Source of the DNA: Auanema rhodensis | Taxonomy: Eukaryota > Nematoda > Chromadorea > Rhabditida > Rhabditidae | Length of the DNA: 64,000 nt | Direction: 5' to 3' | NCBI GenBank assembly: GCA_964057225.1 | Contig: OZ059895.1 | Coordinates: 10,044,001-10,108,000 of the forward strand | Shown here: piece after piece, positions 28,463 to 42,798 of the stretch | Layout of the letters: each line of letters begins with the position of its first letter | Numbering within the stretch: the stretch's first letter is position 1 | Position numbers and translations under genes: made by a program | Notes under the pieces: generated by a model | What the model saw: the letters and a program-made list of their open reading frames with translations, nothing else | Told to the model about the DNA's origin: nothing | The model's database searches: none

Positions 28463-28684
28463 TTTCAAATTTTTTTAACGATCATAACACGTTGAAAGTA
28501 CGCCATACAGCTGATTTTCAATTTTATCTCTTCTGTAACAAATTTTTTCAATTTTTAAGCAGTTTTACTTGGATAGCTCAACCGAAGCAGAGCAAAATAT
28601 CTACAATCTTATTTCTATATTACAGTTATAAACCAGTAGTTATTGAACCTTCATCTTAACTTTACTGTTTCTATCTATTTCCTA

Positions 28685-28705
28685 TCGAAACAAACATTTG
28701 CAACT
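28685..28705 (+). repeat. Long unit with a 12-bp deletion removing the GTTTAAAC palindrome
   Basis: Behind the gene at 28344 the usual CATTGTTTAAACACTATGCAA reads CATTTGCAA, a loss of 12 bases. With one A missing from the A-tract before the next gene, this explains why the next 5S gene starts 916 bp on instead of about 929. It is the only unit I saw without the palindrome. Confidence 0.85.
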
Positions 28706-29259
28706 GTGAAACCTCTTCAATTTATTGCATTTGGAGCTCATAAGATTTGATATCATCGAGGGATCCTGTCGGAACGTGGAAAATTACATAACTAACATTA
28801 AATTGGAAAAAAAACTAAAACGAAGATAAGTATGTTAACCATTGACAATCAGATATTTTCGCTTACGACCATACCACGTCAAAAGTACGCCATACAGCTG
28901 ATTTTTAATTTTATCTCTTCCGTAACAAATGTTTTCAATTTTCAAGTATTTTAACTCAGATAGCTCAACCAAACGAGAGCAAATTATCTTCAATCTTATT
29001 TCTATATTGCAGTTATAAACCAGTAGGTAATGAACCTTCGTCTTGACTTCACTGTTTTTATCTTTTTCCTATCGAAACAAACATTGTTTAAACACTATGC
29101 AACTGTGAAACCTTTTTTAATTTATTGTATTTGGAGCTCATAAGATTTGATATCATCGAGGGATCCTGAAGGAACGTGGAAAATTACATAACTAACATAA
29201 AATTTGAAAAAAACTATAACGAGGATAAGTAGGTAAACCATTGAATATCAAATATTTTC

Positions 29260-29378
29260 GCTTACGACCATACCACGTTGAAAGTACGCCATCCCGTCCG
29301 ATCTGGCAAGTCAAGCAACGTTGGGCCCGGTTAGTACTTGGATCGGAGACGGCTTGGGAATCCCGGGTGCCGTAAGCT
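29260..29378 (+). rRNA. 5S ribosomal RNA gene, consensus sequence
   Basis: Full-length 119 nt, identical to the array consensus, with intact helix I, box A-like and box C segments and both T-runs. It is a good candidate for an active gene. Its tail has private variants (TTTTTTCAACTTTTAAGC, CAATCTAATTTC, CTTCTTCTTAAC) shared only with the gene at 61411, which links two places 32 kb apart. Confidence 0.93.
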
Positions 29379-30540
29379 TTTCAAATTTTTTTAACGATCA
29401 TAACACGTTGAAAGTACGCCATACAGCTGATTTTCAATTTTATCTCTTCTGTAACAAATTTTTTCAACTTTTAAGCAGTTTTACTTGGATAGCTCAACCG
29501 AAGCAGAGCAAAATATCTACAATCTAATTTCTATATTACAGTTATAAACCAGCAGTTATTGAACCTTCTTCTTAACTTTATTGTTTCTATCTATTTCCTA
29601 TCGAAACAAACATTGTTTAAACACTATGCAACTGTGAAACCTCTTCAATTTATTGCATTTGGAGCTCATAAGATTTGATATCATCGAGGGATCCTGATGG
29701 AACGTGGAAAATTACATAACTAACATGAAATTGGAAAAAAAACTAAAACGAGGATAAGTATGTTAACCATTGAATATCAGATATTTTCGCTTACGACCAT
29801 ACTACGTTAAACGTACGCCATACAGCTGATTTTTAATTTTATCTCTTCCGTAACAAATGTTTTCAATTTTCAAGCATTTTTACTTAGATAGCTCAACCAA
29901 AGGAGAGCAAATTATCTTCATTCTTATTTCTATATTACAGTTATAAACCAGTAGTTATTGAACCTTCATCTTAACTTTACTGTTTCTATCTATTTCCTAT
30001 CGAAACAAACATTGTTTAAACACTATGCAACTTTGAAACCCTTTTTAATTTATTGTTTTTGGAGCTCATAAGATTTGATATCATCGAGGGATCCTGATGG
30101 AACGTGGAAAATTACATAACTAACATCAAATTGGAAAAAAAACTGAAACGAGGATAAGTATGTTAACCATTGAATATCAGATATTTTCGCTTACGACCAT
30201 ACCACGTTAAAAGTACGCCATACAGCTGATTTTTAATTTTATCTCTTCCGTAACAAATGTTTTCAATTTTCAAGCATTTTAACTTAGATAGCTCAACCAA
30301 ACGAGAGCAAATTATCTTCAATCTTATTTCTATATTGCAGTTATGAACCAGTAGGTAATGAACCTTCGTCTTGACTTCACTGTTTTTATCTTTTTCCTAT
30401 CGAAACTAACATTGTTTAAACACTATGCAACTGTGAAACCTTTTTTAATTTATTGTATTTGGAGCTCATAAGATTTGATATCATCGAGGGATCCTGATGG
30501 AACGTGGAAAATTACATAACTAACATGAGATTGCAAAAAA
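29379..30540 (+). repeat. Tail and two short monomers paralogous to 61530-62691
   Basis: At a constant shift of 32151 bp this stretch shares variants rare elsewhere: CAATCTAATTTC, CTTCTTCTTAAC and ACATCAAATTGG (at 30124 and 62275). Copying over this distance implies either a long-range exchange or a former tandem neighbour since separated by expansion. The left edge lies within or near the gene, whose upstream flanks differ (GTAGGTAAACC here, GTATGTTAACC at 61411). Confidence 0.75.
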
Positions 30541-31783
30541 ACTAAAACGAGGATAAGTATGTTAACTATTGAATGTCAGATAATTTCGCTTACGACCATA
30601 CCACGTTAAAAGTACGCCACACAGCTGATTTTTAATTTTATCTCCGTAACAAATGTTTTCAATTTTCAAGCATTTTAACTTAGATAGCTCAACCAAAGGA
30701 AAGCAAATTATCTTCAATCTTATTTCTATATTACAGTTATAAACCAGTAGTTATTGAACCTTCGTCTAGACTTTACTGTTTTTATCTATTTCCTATCAAA
30801 ACAAACATTGTTTAAACACTATGCAACTATGAAACCTTTTTTAATTTATTGTATTTGGAGCTCATAAGAATTGATATCATTGAGGGATCCAGATGAAACG
30901 TGGAAAATTACATAACTAACATGAAATTGGAAAAAAAACTAAAACGAGGATAAGTATGTTAACCATTGAATATCAGATATTTTCGCTTACGACCATACCA
31001 CGTTGAAAGTACGCCATACAGCTGATTTTTAATTTTATCTCTTCCGTAACAAATGTTTTCAATTTTCAAGCATTTTTACTTAGATAGCTCAACCAAAGGA
31101 GAGCAAATTATCTTCATTCTTATTTCTATATTACAGTTATAAACCAGTAGTTATTGAACCTTCATCTTAACTTTACTGTTTCTATCTATTTCCTATCAAA
31201 ACAAACATTGTTTAAACACTATGCAACTCTGAAACCCTTTTTAATTTATTGTTTTTGGAGCTCATAAGATTTGATATCATCGAGGGATCCTAATGGAACG
31301 TGGAAAATTACATAACTAACATTAAATTGGAAAAAAACTAAAACGAGGATAAGTATGTTAACCATTGAATATCAGATATTTTCGCTTACGACCATACCAC
31401 GTTAAAAGTACGCAATACAGCTGATTTTTAATTTTATCTCTTCCGTAACAAATGTTTTCAATTTTCAAGCATTTTAACTTAGATAGCTCAACCAAACGAG
31501 AGCAAATTATCTTCAATCTTATTTCTATATTGCAGTTATAAACCAGTAGTAAATGAACCTTCGTCTTGACTTCACTGTTTTTATCTTTTTCCTATCGAAA
31601 CAAACATTGTTTAAACACTATGCAACTGTGAAACCTTTTTTAATTTATTGTATTTGGAGCTCATAAGATTTGATATCATCGAGGGATCCTGAAGGAACGT
31701 GGAAAATTACATAACTAACATAAAATTTGAAAAAAAACTATAACGAGGATAAGTAGGTAAACCATTGAATATCAGATATTTTC

Positions 31784-31902
31784 GCTTACGACCATACCAC
31801 GTTGAAAGTACGCCATCCCGTCCGATCTGGCAAGTCAAGCAACGTTGGGCCCGGTTAGTACTTGGATCGGAGACGGCTTGGGAATCCCGGGAGCCGTAAG
31901 CT
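31784..31902 (+). rRNA. 5S ribosomal RNA gene, T109A lineage
   Basis: Full-length 119 nt with T109A (CCCGGGAGCC), close to the 3' strand of helix I but outside its six terminal pairs. First of five T109A genes (also 34839, 36169, 39224, 40554). The tail is chimeric: long-type sequence runs to about 32001 and then switches to short-type (AGTCTTACTTAGATAG), the hallmark of a crossover or conversion just downstream of the gene. Confidence 0.91.
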
Positions 31903-33909
31903 TTTCAAATTTTTTTAACGATCATAACACGTTGAAAGTACGCCATACAGCTGATTTTCAATTTTATCTCTTCTGTAACAAATTTTTTCAATTTTTAAGC
32001 AGTCTTACTTAGATAGCTCAACCAAACGAGAGCAAATTATCTTCAATCTTATTTCTATATTGCAGTTATGAACCAGTAGGTAATGAACCTTCGTCTTGAC
32101 TTCACTGTTTTTATCTTTTTCCTATCGAAACTAACATTGTTTAAACACTATGCAACTGTGAAACCTTTTTTAATTTATTGTATTTGGAGCTCATAAGATT
32201 TGATATCATCGAGGGATCCTGATGGAACGTGGAAAATTACATAACTAACATGAGATTGCAAAAAATCTAAAACGAGGATAAGTATGTTAACTATTGAATG
32301 TCAGATAATTTCGCTTACGACCATACCACGTTAAAAGTACGCCACACAGCTGATTTTTAATTTTATCTCCGTAACAAATGTTTTCAATTTTCAAGCATTT
32401 TAACTTAGATAGCTCAACCAAAGGAAAGCAAATTATCTTCAATCTTATTTCTATATTACAGTTATAAACCAGTAGTTATTGAACCTTCTTCTAGACTTTA
32501 GTGTTTTTATCTATTTCCTATCAAAACAAACATTGTTTAAACACTATACAACTATGAAAACTTTTTTAATTTATTGTATTTGGAGCTCATAAGATTTGAT
32601 ATCATCGAGGGATCCTGATGGAACGTGGAAAATTACATAACTAACATAAAATTTGAAAAAAAACTAAAACGAGGATAAGTAGGTAAACCATTGAATATCA
32701 GATATTTTCGCTTACGACCATACCACGTTGAAAGTACGCCATACAGCTGATTTTTAATTTTATCTCTTCCGTAACAAATGTTTTCAATTTTCAAGCATTT
32801 TTACTTAGATAGCTTAACCAAAGGAGAGCAAATTATCTTCAATCTTATTTCTATATTACAGTTATAAACCAGTAGTTATTAAACCTTCATCTTAACTTTA
32901 CTGTTTCTATCTATTTCCTATCGAAACAAACATTGTTCAAACACTATGCAACTTTGAAACCCTTTTTAATTTATTGTTTTTGGAGCTCATAAGATTTGAT
33001 ATCATCGAGGGATCCTGTCGGAACGTGGAAAATTACATAACTAACATTAAATTGGAAAAAAAACTAAAACGAGGATAAGTATGTTAACCATTGACAATCA
33101 GATATTTTCGCTTACGACCATACCACGTCAAAAGTACGCCATACAGCTGATTTTTAATTTTATCTCTTCCGTAACAAATGTTTTCAATTTTCAAGTATTT
33201 TAACTTAGATAGCTCAACCAAACGAGAGCAAATTATCTTCAATCTTATTTCTATATTGCAGTTATAAACCAGTAGGTAATGAACCTTCGTCTTGACTTCA
33301 CTGTTTTTATCTTTTTCCTATCGAAACAAACATTGTTTAAACACTATGCAACTGTGAAACCTTTTTTAATTTATTGTATTTGGAGCTCATAAGATTTGAT
33401 ATTATCGAGGGATCCTGAAGGAACGTGGAAAATTACATAACTAACATAAAATTTGAAAAAAAACTATAACGAGGATAAGTATGTTAACCATTGACAATCA
33501 GATATTTTCGCTTACGACCATACTACGTTAAAAGTACGCCATACAGCTGATTTTTAATTTTATCTCTTCCGTAACAAATGTTTTCAATTTTCAAGTATTT
33601 TAACTTAGATAGCTCAACCAAACGAGAGCAAATTATCTTCAATCTTATTTCTATATTGCAGTTATAAATCAGTAGGTAATGAACCTTCGTCTTGACTTCA
33701 CTGTTTTTATCTTTTTCCTATCGAAACAAACATTGTTTAAACACTATGCAACTGTGAAACCTTTTTTGATTTATTGTATTTCGAGCTCATAAGATTTGAT
33801 ATTATCGAGGGATCCTGAAGGAACGTGGAAAATTACATAACTAACATAAAATTTGAAAAAAAACTATAACGAGGATAAGTAGGTAAACCATTGAATATCA
33901 GATATTTTC

Positions 33910-34028
33910 GTTTACGACCATACCACGTTGAAAGTACGCCATCCCGTCCGATCTGGCAAGTCAAGCAACGTTGGGCCCGGTTAGTACTTGGATCGGAGAC
34001 GGCTTGGGAATCCCGGGTGCCGTAAGCT
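33910..34028 (+). rRNA. 5S ribosomal RNA gene, C2T lineage
   Basis: Full-length 119 nt, C2T with the GCTGAATTTC tail. Second gene of the first 4385-bp unit. The preceding short monomer has the private spelling TATTTCGAGCTC instead of TATTTGGAGCTC (near 33777), which travels with this gene into later higher-order copies. Confidence 0.92.
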
Positions 34029-34838
34029 TTTCAAATTTTTTTAACGATCATAACACGTTGAAAGTACGCCATACAGCTGAATTTCAATTTTATCTCTTCT
34101 GTAACAAATTTTTTCAATTTTTAAGCAGTTTTACTTGGATAGCTCAACCGAAGCAGAGCAAAATATCTACAATCTTATTTCTATATTACAGTTATAAACC
34201 AGTAGTTATTGAACCTTCATCTTAACTTTACTGTTTCTATCTATTTCCTATCAAAACAAACATTGTTTAAACACTATGCAACTTTGAAACCCTTTTTAAT
34301 TTATTGTTTTTGGAGCTCATAAGATTTGATATCATCGAGGGATCCTAATGGAACGTGGAAAATTACATAACTAACATTAAATTGGAAAAAAACTAAAACG
34401 AGGATAAGTATGTTAACCATTGAATATCAGATATTTTCGCTTACGACCATACCACGTTAAAAGTACGCAATACAGCTGATTTTTAATTTTATCTCTTCCG
34501 TAACAAATGTTTTCAATTTTCAAGCATTTTAACTTAGATAGCTCAACCAAACGAGAGCAAATTATCTTCAATCTTATTTCTATATTGCAGTTATAAACCA
34601 GTAGTAAATGAACCTTCGTCTTGACTTCACTGTTTTTATCTTTTTCCTATCGAAACAAACATTGTTTAAACACTATGCAACTGTGAAACCTTTTTTAATT
34701 TATTGTATTTGGAGCTCATAAGATTTGATATCATCGAGGGATCCTGAAGGAACGTGGAAAATTACATAACTAACATAAAATTTGAAAAAAAACTATAACG
34801 AGGATAAGTAGGTAAACCATTGAATATCAGATATTTTC

Positions 34839-34957
34839 GCTTACGACCATACCACGTTGAAAGTACGCCATCCCGTCCGATCTGGCAAGTCAAGCAACGT
34901 TGGGCCCGGTTAGTACTTGGATCGGAGACGGCTTGGGAATCCCGGGAGCCGTAAGCT
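34839..34957 (+). rRNA. 5S ribosomal RNA gene, T109A lineage
   Basis: Full-length 119 nt, T109A, with the chimeric long/short tail. Only 929 bp after the previous gene, i.e. one long and one short unit. Its downstream part reads CGTCTAGACTTTACTG where the otherwise similar gene at 31784 has CGTCTTGACTTCACTG, so the two arose from separate exchanges further along the unit. Confidence 0.91.
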
Positions 34958-36168
34958 TTTCAAATTTTTTTAACGATCATAACACGTTGAAAGTACGCCA
35001 TACAGCTGATTTTCAATTTTATCTCTTCTGTAACAAATTTTTTCAATTTTTAAGCAGTCTTACTTAGATAGCTCAACCAAACGAGAGCAAATTATCTTCA
35101 ATCTTATTTCTATATTGCAGTTATGAACCAGTAGGTAATGAACCTTCGTCTAGACTTTACTGTTTTTATCTTTTTCCTATCGAAACTAACATTGTTTAAA
35201 CACTATGCAACTGTGAAACCTTTTTTAATTTATTGTATTTGGAGCTCATAAGATTTGATATCATCGAGGGATCCTGATGGAACGTGGAAAATTACATAAC
35301 TAACATGAAATTGGAAAAAAAACTAAAACGAGGATAAGTATGTTAACCATTGAATATCAGATATTTTCGCTTACGACCATACCACGTTGAAAGTACGCCA
35401 TACAGCTGATTTTTAATTTTATCTCTTCCGTAACAAATGTTTTCAATTTTCAAGCATTTTTACTTAGATAGCTCAACCAAAGGAGAGCAAATTATCTTCA
35501 TTCTTATTTCTATATTACAGTTATAAACCAGTAGTTATTGAACCTTCATCTTAACTTTACTGTTTCTATCTATTTCCTATCAAAACAAACATTGTTTAAA
35601 CACTATGCAACTTTGAAACCCTTTTTAATTTATTGTTTTTGGAGCTCATAAGATTTGATATCATCGAGGGATCCTAATGGAACGTGGAAAATTACATAAC
35701 TAACATAAAATTTGAAAAAAAACTAAAACGAGGATAAGTAGGTAAACCATTGAATATCAGATACTTTCGCTTACGACCATACCACGTTGAAAGTACGCAA
35801 TACAGCTGATTTTTAATTTTATCTCTTCCGTAACAAATGTTTTCAATTTTCAAGCATTTTAACTTAGATAGCTCAACCAAACGAGAGCAAATTATCTTCA
35901 ATCTTATTTCTATATTGCAGTTATAAACCAGTAGTAAATGAACCTTCGTCTTGACTTCACTGTTTTTATCTTTTTCCTATCGAAACAAACATTGTTTAAA
36001 CACTATGCAACTGTGAAACCTTTTTTAATTTATTGTATTTGGAGCTCATAAGATTTGATATCATCGAGGGATCCTGAAGGAACGTGGAAAATTACATAAC
36101 TAACATAAAATTTGAAAAAAAACTATAACGAGGATAAGTAGGTAAACCATTGAATATCAGATATTTTC

Positions 36169-36287
36169 GCTTACGACCATACCACGTTGAAAGTACGCCA
36201 TCCCGTCCGATCTGGCAAGTCAAGCAACGTTGGGCCCGGTTAGTACTTGGATCGGAGACGGCTTGGGAATCCCGGGAGCCGTAAGCT
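36169..36287 (+). rRNA. 5S ribosomal RNA gene, T109A lineage
   Basis: Full-length 119 nt; the 4385-bp-shifted counterpart of the gene at 31784, with the same T109A and chimeric tail. The following monomer carries GTTAACTATTCAATG (C for the usual G), shared with the next copy at about 41,060 but not the first, which orders the copying events. Confidence 0.91.
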
Positions 36288-38294
36288 TTTCAAATTTTTT
36301 TAACGATCATAACACGTTGAAAGTACGCCATACAGCTGATTTTCAATTTTATCTCTTCTGTAACAAATTTTTTCAATTTTTAAGCAGTCTTACTTAGATA
36401 GCTCAACCAAACGAGAGCAAATTATCTTCAATCTTATTTCTATATTGCAGTTATGAACCAGTAGGTAATGAACCTTCGTCTTGACTTCACTGTTTTTATC
36501 TTTTTCCTATCGAAACTAACATTGTTTAAACACTATGCAACTGTGAAACCTTTTTTAATTTATTGTATTTGGAGCTCATAAGATTTGATATCATCGAGGG
36601 ATCCTGATGGAACGTGGAAAATTACATAACTAACATGAGATTGCAAAAAATCTAAAACGAGGATAAGTATGTTAACTATTCAATGTCAGATAATTTCGCT
36701 TACGACCATACCACGTTAAAAGTACGCCACACAGCTGATTTTTAATTTTATCTCCGTAACAAATGTTTTCAATTTTCAAGCATTTTAACTTAGATAGCTC
36801 AACCAAAGGAAAGCAAATTATCTTCAATCTTATTTCTATATTACAGTTATAAACCAGTAGTTATTGAACCTTCGTCTAGACTTTAGTGTTTTTATCTATT
36901 TCCTATCAAAACAAACATTGTTTAAACACTATACAACTATGAAAACTTTTTTAATTTATTGTATTTGGAGCTCATAAGATTTGATATCATCGAGGGATCC
37001 TGATGGAACGTGGAAAATTACATAACTAACATAAAATTTGAAAAAAAACTAAAACGAGGATAAGTAGGTAAACCATTGAATATCAGATATTTTCGCTTAC
37101 GACCATACCACGTTGAAAGTACGCCATACAGCTGATTTTTAATTTTATCTCTTCCGTAACAAATGTTTTCAATTTTCAAGCATTTTTACTTAGATAGCTC
37201 AACCAAAGGAGAGCAAATTATCTTCAATCTTATTTCTATATTACAGTTATAAACCAGTAGTTATTAAACCTTCATCTTAACTTTACTGTTTCTATCTATT
37301 TCCTATCGAAACAAACATTGTTCAAACACTATGCAACTTTGAAACCCTTTTTAATTTATTGTTTTTGGAGCTCATAAGATTTGATATCATCGAGGGATCC
37401 TGTCGGAACGTGGAAAATTACATAACTAACATTAAATTGGAAAAAAAACTAAAACGAGGATAAGTATGTTAACCATTGACAATCAGATATTTTCGCTTAC
37501 GACCATACCACGTCAAAAGTACGCCATACAGCTGATTTTTAATTTTATCTCTTCCGTAACAAATGTTTTCAATTTTCAAGTATTTTAACTTAGATAGCTC
37601 AACCAAACGAGAGCAAATTATCTTCAATCTTATTTCTATATTGCAGTTATAAACCAGTAGGTAATGAACCTTCGTCTTGACTTCACTGTTTTTATCTTTT
37701 TCCTATCGAAACAAACATTGTTTAAACACTATGCAACTGTGAAACCTTTTTTAATTTATTGTATTTGGAGCTCATAAGATTTGATATTATCGAGGGATCC
37801 TGAAGGAACGTGGAAAATTACATAACTAACATAAAATTTGAAAAAAAACTATAACGAGGATAAGTATGTTAACCATTGACAATCAGATATTTTCGCTTAC
37901 GACCATACTACGTTAAAAGTACGCCATACAGCTGATTTTTAATTTTATCTCTTCCGTAACAAATGTTTTCAATTTTCAAGTATTTTAACTTAGATAGCTC
38001 AACCAAACGAGAGCAAATTATCTTCAATCTTATTTCTATATTGCAGTTATAAATCAGTAGGTAATGAACCTTCGTCTTGACTTCACTGTTTTTATCTTTT
38101 TCCTATCGAAACAAACATTGTTTAAACACTATGCAACTGTGAAACCTTTTTTGATTTATTGTATTTCGAGCTCATAAGATTTGATATTATCGAGGGATCC
38201 TGAAGGAACGTGGAAAATTACATAACTAACATAAAATTTGAAAAAAAACTATAACGAGGATAAGTAGGTAAACCATTGAATATCAGATATTTTC

Positions 38295-38413
38295 GTTTAC
38301 GACCATACCACGTTGAAAGTACGCCATCCCGTCCGATCTGGCAAGTCAAGCAACGTTGGGCCCGGTTAGTACTTGGATCGGAGACGGCTTGGGAATCCCG
38401 GGTGCCGTAAGCT
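38295..38413 (+). rRNA. 5S ribosomal RNA gene, C2T lineage
   Basis: Full-length 119 nt, counterpart of 33910 in the second 4385-bp unit. Same C2T, same GCTGAATTTC tail and same upstream TATTTCGAGCTC marker. Internal elements and T-runs are intact. Confidence 0.92.
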
Positions 38414-39223
38414 TTTCAAATTTTTTTAACGATCATAACACGTTGAAAGTACGCCATACAGCTGAATTTCAATTTTATCTCTTCTGTAACAAATTTTTTC
38501 AATTTTTAAGCAGTTTTACTTGGATAGCTCAACCGAAGCAGAGCAAAATATCTACAATCTTATTTCTATATTACAGTTATAAACCAGTAGTTATTGAACC
38601 TTCATCTTAACTTTACTGTTTCTATCTATTTCCTATCAAAACAAACATTGTTTAAACACTATGCAACTTTGAAACCCTTTTTAATTTATTGTTTTTGGAG
38701 CTCATAAGATTTGATATCATCGAGGGATCCTAATGGAACGTGGAAAATTACATAACTAACATTAAATTGGAAAAAAACTAAAACGAGGATAAGTATGTTA
38801 ACCATTGAATATCAGATATTTTCGCTTACGACCATACCACGTTAAAAGTACGCAATACAGCTGATTTTTAATTTTATCTCTTCCGTAACAAATGTTTTCA
38901 ATTTTCAAGCATTTTAACTTAGATAGCTCAACCAAACGAGAGCAAATTATCTTCAATCTTATTTCTATATTGCAGTTATAAACCAGTAGTAAATGAACCT
39001 TCGTCTTGACTTCACTGTTTTTATCTTTTTCCTATCGAAACAAACATTGTTTAAACACTATGCAACTGTGAAACCTTTTTTAATTTATTGTATTTGGAGC
39101 TCATAAGATTTGATATCATCGAGGGATCCTGAAGGAACGTGGAAAATTACATAACTAACATAAAATTTGAAAAAAAACTATAACGAGGATAAGTAGGTAA
39201 ACCATTGAATATCAGATATTTTC

Positions 39224-39342
39224 GCTTACGACCATACCACGTTGAAAGTACGCCATCCCGTCCGATCTGGCAAGTCAAGCAACGTTGGGCCCGGTTAGTA
39301 CTTGGATCGGAGACGGCTTGGGAATCCCGGGAGCCGTAAGCT
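39224..39342 (+). rRNA. 5S ribosomal RNA gene, T109A lineage
   Basis: Full-length 119 nt, counterpart of 34839 one 4385-bp period on, with T109A and chimeric tail. A private TTTTTTCTATCG (for TTTTTCCTATCG) lies in its unit near 39560, a change younger than the higher-order duplication. Confidence 0.91.
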
Positions 39343-40553
39343 TTTCAAATTTTTTTAACGATCATAACACGTTGAAAGTACGCCATACAGCTGATTTTCA
39401 ATTTTATCTCTTCTGTAACAAATTTTTTCAATTTTTAAGCAGTCTTACTTAGATAGCTCAACCAAACGAGAGCAAATTATCTTCAATCTTATTTCTATAT
39501 TGCAGTTATGAACCAGTAGGTAATGAACCTTCGTCTAGACTTTACTGTTTTTATCTTTTTTCTATCGAAACTAACATTGTTTAAACACTATGCAACTGTG
39601 AAACCTTTTTTAATTTATTGTATTTGGAGCTCATAAGATTTGATATCATCGAGGGATCCTGATGGAACGTGGAAAATTACATAACTAACATGAAATTGGA
39701 AAAAAAACTAAAACGAGGATAAGTATGTTAACCATTGAATATCAGATATTTTCGCTTACGACCATACCACGTTGAAAGTACGCCATACAGCTGATTTTTA
39801 ATTTTATCTCTTCCGTAACAAATGTTTTCAATTTTCAAGCATTTTTACTTAGATAGCTCAACCAAAGGAGAGCAAATTATCTTCATTCTTATTTCTATAT
39901 TACAGTTATAAACCAGTAGTTATTGAACCTTCATCTTAACTTTACTGTTTCTATCTATTTCCTATCAAAACAAACATTGTTTAAACACTATGCAACTTTG
40001 AAACCCTTTTTAATTTATTGTTTTTGGAGCTCATAAGATTTGATATCATCGAGGGATCCTAATGGAACGTGGAAAATTACATAACTAACATAAAATTTGA
40101 AAAAAAACTAAAACGAGGATAAGTAGGTAAACCATTGAATATCAGATACTTTCGCTTACGACCATACCACGTTGAAAGTACGCAATACAGCTGATTTTTA
40201 ATTTTATCTCTTCCGTAACAAATGTTTTCAATTTTCAAGCATTTTAACTTAGATAGCTCAACCAAACGAGAGCAAATTATCTTCAATCTTATTTCTATAT
40301 TGCAGTTATAAACCAGTAGTAAATGAACCTTCGTCTTGACTTCACTGTTTTTATCTTTTTCCTATCGAAACAAACATTGTTTAAACACTATGCAACTGTG
40401 AAACCTTTTTTAATTTATTGTATTTGGAGCTCATAAGATTTGATATCATCGAGGGATCCTGAAGGAACGTGGAAAATTACATAACTAACATAAAATTTGA
40501 AAAAAAACTATAACGAGGATAAGTAGGTAAACCATTGAATATCAGATATTTTC

Positions 40554-40672
40554 GCTTACGACCATACCACGTTGAAAGTACGCCATCCCGTCCGATCTGG
40601 CAAGTCAAGCAACGTTGGGCCCGGTTAGTACTTGGATCGGAGACGGCTTGGGAATCCCGGGAGCCGTAAGCT
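40554..40672 (+). rRNA. 5S ribosomal RNA gene, T109A lineage
   Basis: Full-length 119 nt, third counterpart of 31784 and 36169. It is the last gene with T109A; every gene to the right has T at nt 109. This marks where the 4385-bp pattern gives way to the 3055-bp pattern. Confidence 0.91.
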
Positions 40673-42679
40673 TTTCAAATTTTTTTAACGATCATAACAC
40701 GTTGAAAGTACGCCATACAGCTGATTTTCAATTTTATCTCTTCTGTAACAAATTTTTTCAATTTTTAAGCAGTCTTACTTAGATAGCTCAACCAAACGAG
40801 AGCAAATTATCTTCAATCTTATTTCTATATTGCAGTTATGAACCAGTAGGTAATGAACCTTCGTCTTGACTTCACTGTTTTTATCTTTTTCCTATCGAAA
40901 CTAACATTGTTTAAACACTATGCAACTGTGAAACCTTTTTTAATTTATTGTATTTGGAGCTCATAAGATTTGATATCATCGAGGGATCCTGATGGAACGT
41001 GGAAAATTACATAACTAACATGAGATTGCAAAAAATCTAAAACGAGGATAAGTATGTTAACTATTCAATGTCAGATAATTTCGCTTACGACCATACCACG
41101 TTAAAAGTACGCCACACAGCTGATTTTTAATTTTATCTCCGTAACAAATGTTTTCAATTTTCAAGCATTTTAACTTAGATAGCTCAACCAAAGGAAAGCA
41201 AATTATCTTCAATCTTATTTCTATATTACAGTTATAAACCAGTAGTTATTGAACCTTCGTCTAGACTTTAGTGTTTTTATCTATTTCCTATCAAAACAAA
41301 CATTGTTTAAACACTATACAACTATGAAAACTTTTTTAATTTATTGTATTTGGAGCTCATAAGATTTGATATCATCGAGGGATCCTGATGGAACGTGGAA
41401 AATTACATAACTAACATAAAATTTGAAAAAAAACTAAAACGAGGATAAGTAGGTAAACCATTGAATATCAGATATTTTCGCTTACGACCATACCACGTTG
41501 AAAGTACGCCATACAGCTGATTTTTAATTTTATCTCTTCCGTAACAAATGTTTTCAATTTTCAAGCATTTTTACTTAGATAGCTCAACCAAAGGAGAGCA
41601 AATTATCTTCAATCTTATTTCTATATTACAGTTATAAACCAGTAGTTATTAAACCTTCATCTTAACTTTACTGTTTCTATCTATTTCCTATCGAAACAAA
41701 CATTGTTCAAACACTATGCAACTTTGAAACCCTTTTTAATTTATTGTTTTTGGAGCTCATAAGATTTGATATCATCGAGGGATCCTGTCGGAACGTGGAA
41801 AATTACATAACTAACATTAAATTGGAAAAAAAACTAAAACGAGGATAAGTATGTTAACCATTGACAATCAGATATTTTCGCTTACGACCATACCACGTCA
41901 AAAGTACGCCATACAGCTGATTTTTAATTTTATCTCTTCCGTAACAAATGTTTTCAATTTTCAAGTATTTTAACTTAGATAGCTCAACCAAACGAGAGCA
42001 AATTATCTTCAATCTTATTTCTATATTGCAGTTATAAACCAGTAGGTAATGAACCTTCGTCTTGACTTCACTGTTTTTATCTTTTTCCTATCGAAACAAA
42101 CATTGTTTAAACACTATGCAACTGTGAAACCTTTTTTAATTTATTGTATTTGGAGCTCATAAGATTTGATATTATCGAGGGATCCTGAAGGAACGTGGAA
42201 AATTACATAACTAACATAAAATTTGAAAAAAAACTATAACGAGGATAAGTATGTTAACCATTGACAATCAGATATTTTCGCTTACGACCATACTACGTTA
42301 AAAGTACGCCATACAGCTGATTTTTAATTTTATCTCTTCCGTAACAAATGTTTTCAATTTTCAAGTATTTTAACTTAGATAGCTCAACCAAACGAGAGCA
42401 AATTATCTTCAATCTTATTTCTATATTGCAGTTATAAATCAGTAGGTAATGAACCTTCGTCTTGACTTCACTGTTTTTATCTTTTTCCTATCGAAACAAA
42501 CATTGTTTAAACACTATGCAACTGTGAAACCTTTTTTGATTTATTGTATTTCGAGCTCATAAGATTTGATATTATCGAGGGATCCTGAAGGAACGTGGAA
42601 AATTACATAACTAACATAAAATTTGAAAAAAAACTATAACGAGGATAAGTAGGTAAACCATTGAATATCAGATATTTTC

Positions 42680-42798
42680 GTTTACGACCATACCACGTTG
42701 AAAGTACGCCATCCCGTCCGATCTGGCAAGTCAAGCAACGTTGGGCCCGGTTAGTACTTGGATCGGAGACGGCTTGGGAATCCCGGGTGCCGTAAGCT
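42680..42798 (+). rRNA. 5S ribosomal RNA gene, C2T lineage
   Basis: Full-length 119 nt, C2T with GCTGAATTTC tail. It belongs to both patterns: last member of the 4385-bp series (33910, 38295, 42680) and first of the 3055-bp series (42680, 45735, 48790). Confidence 0.92.
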
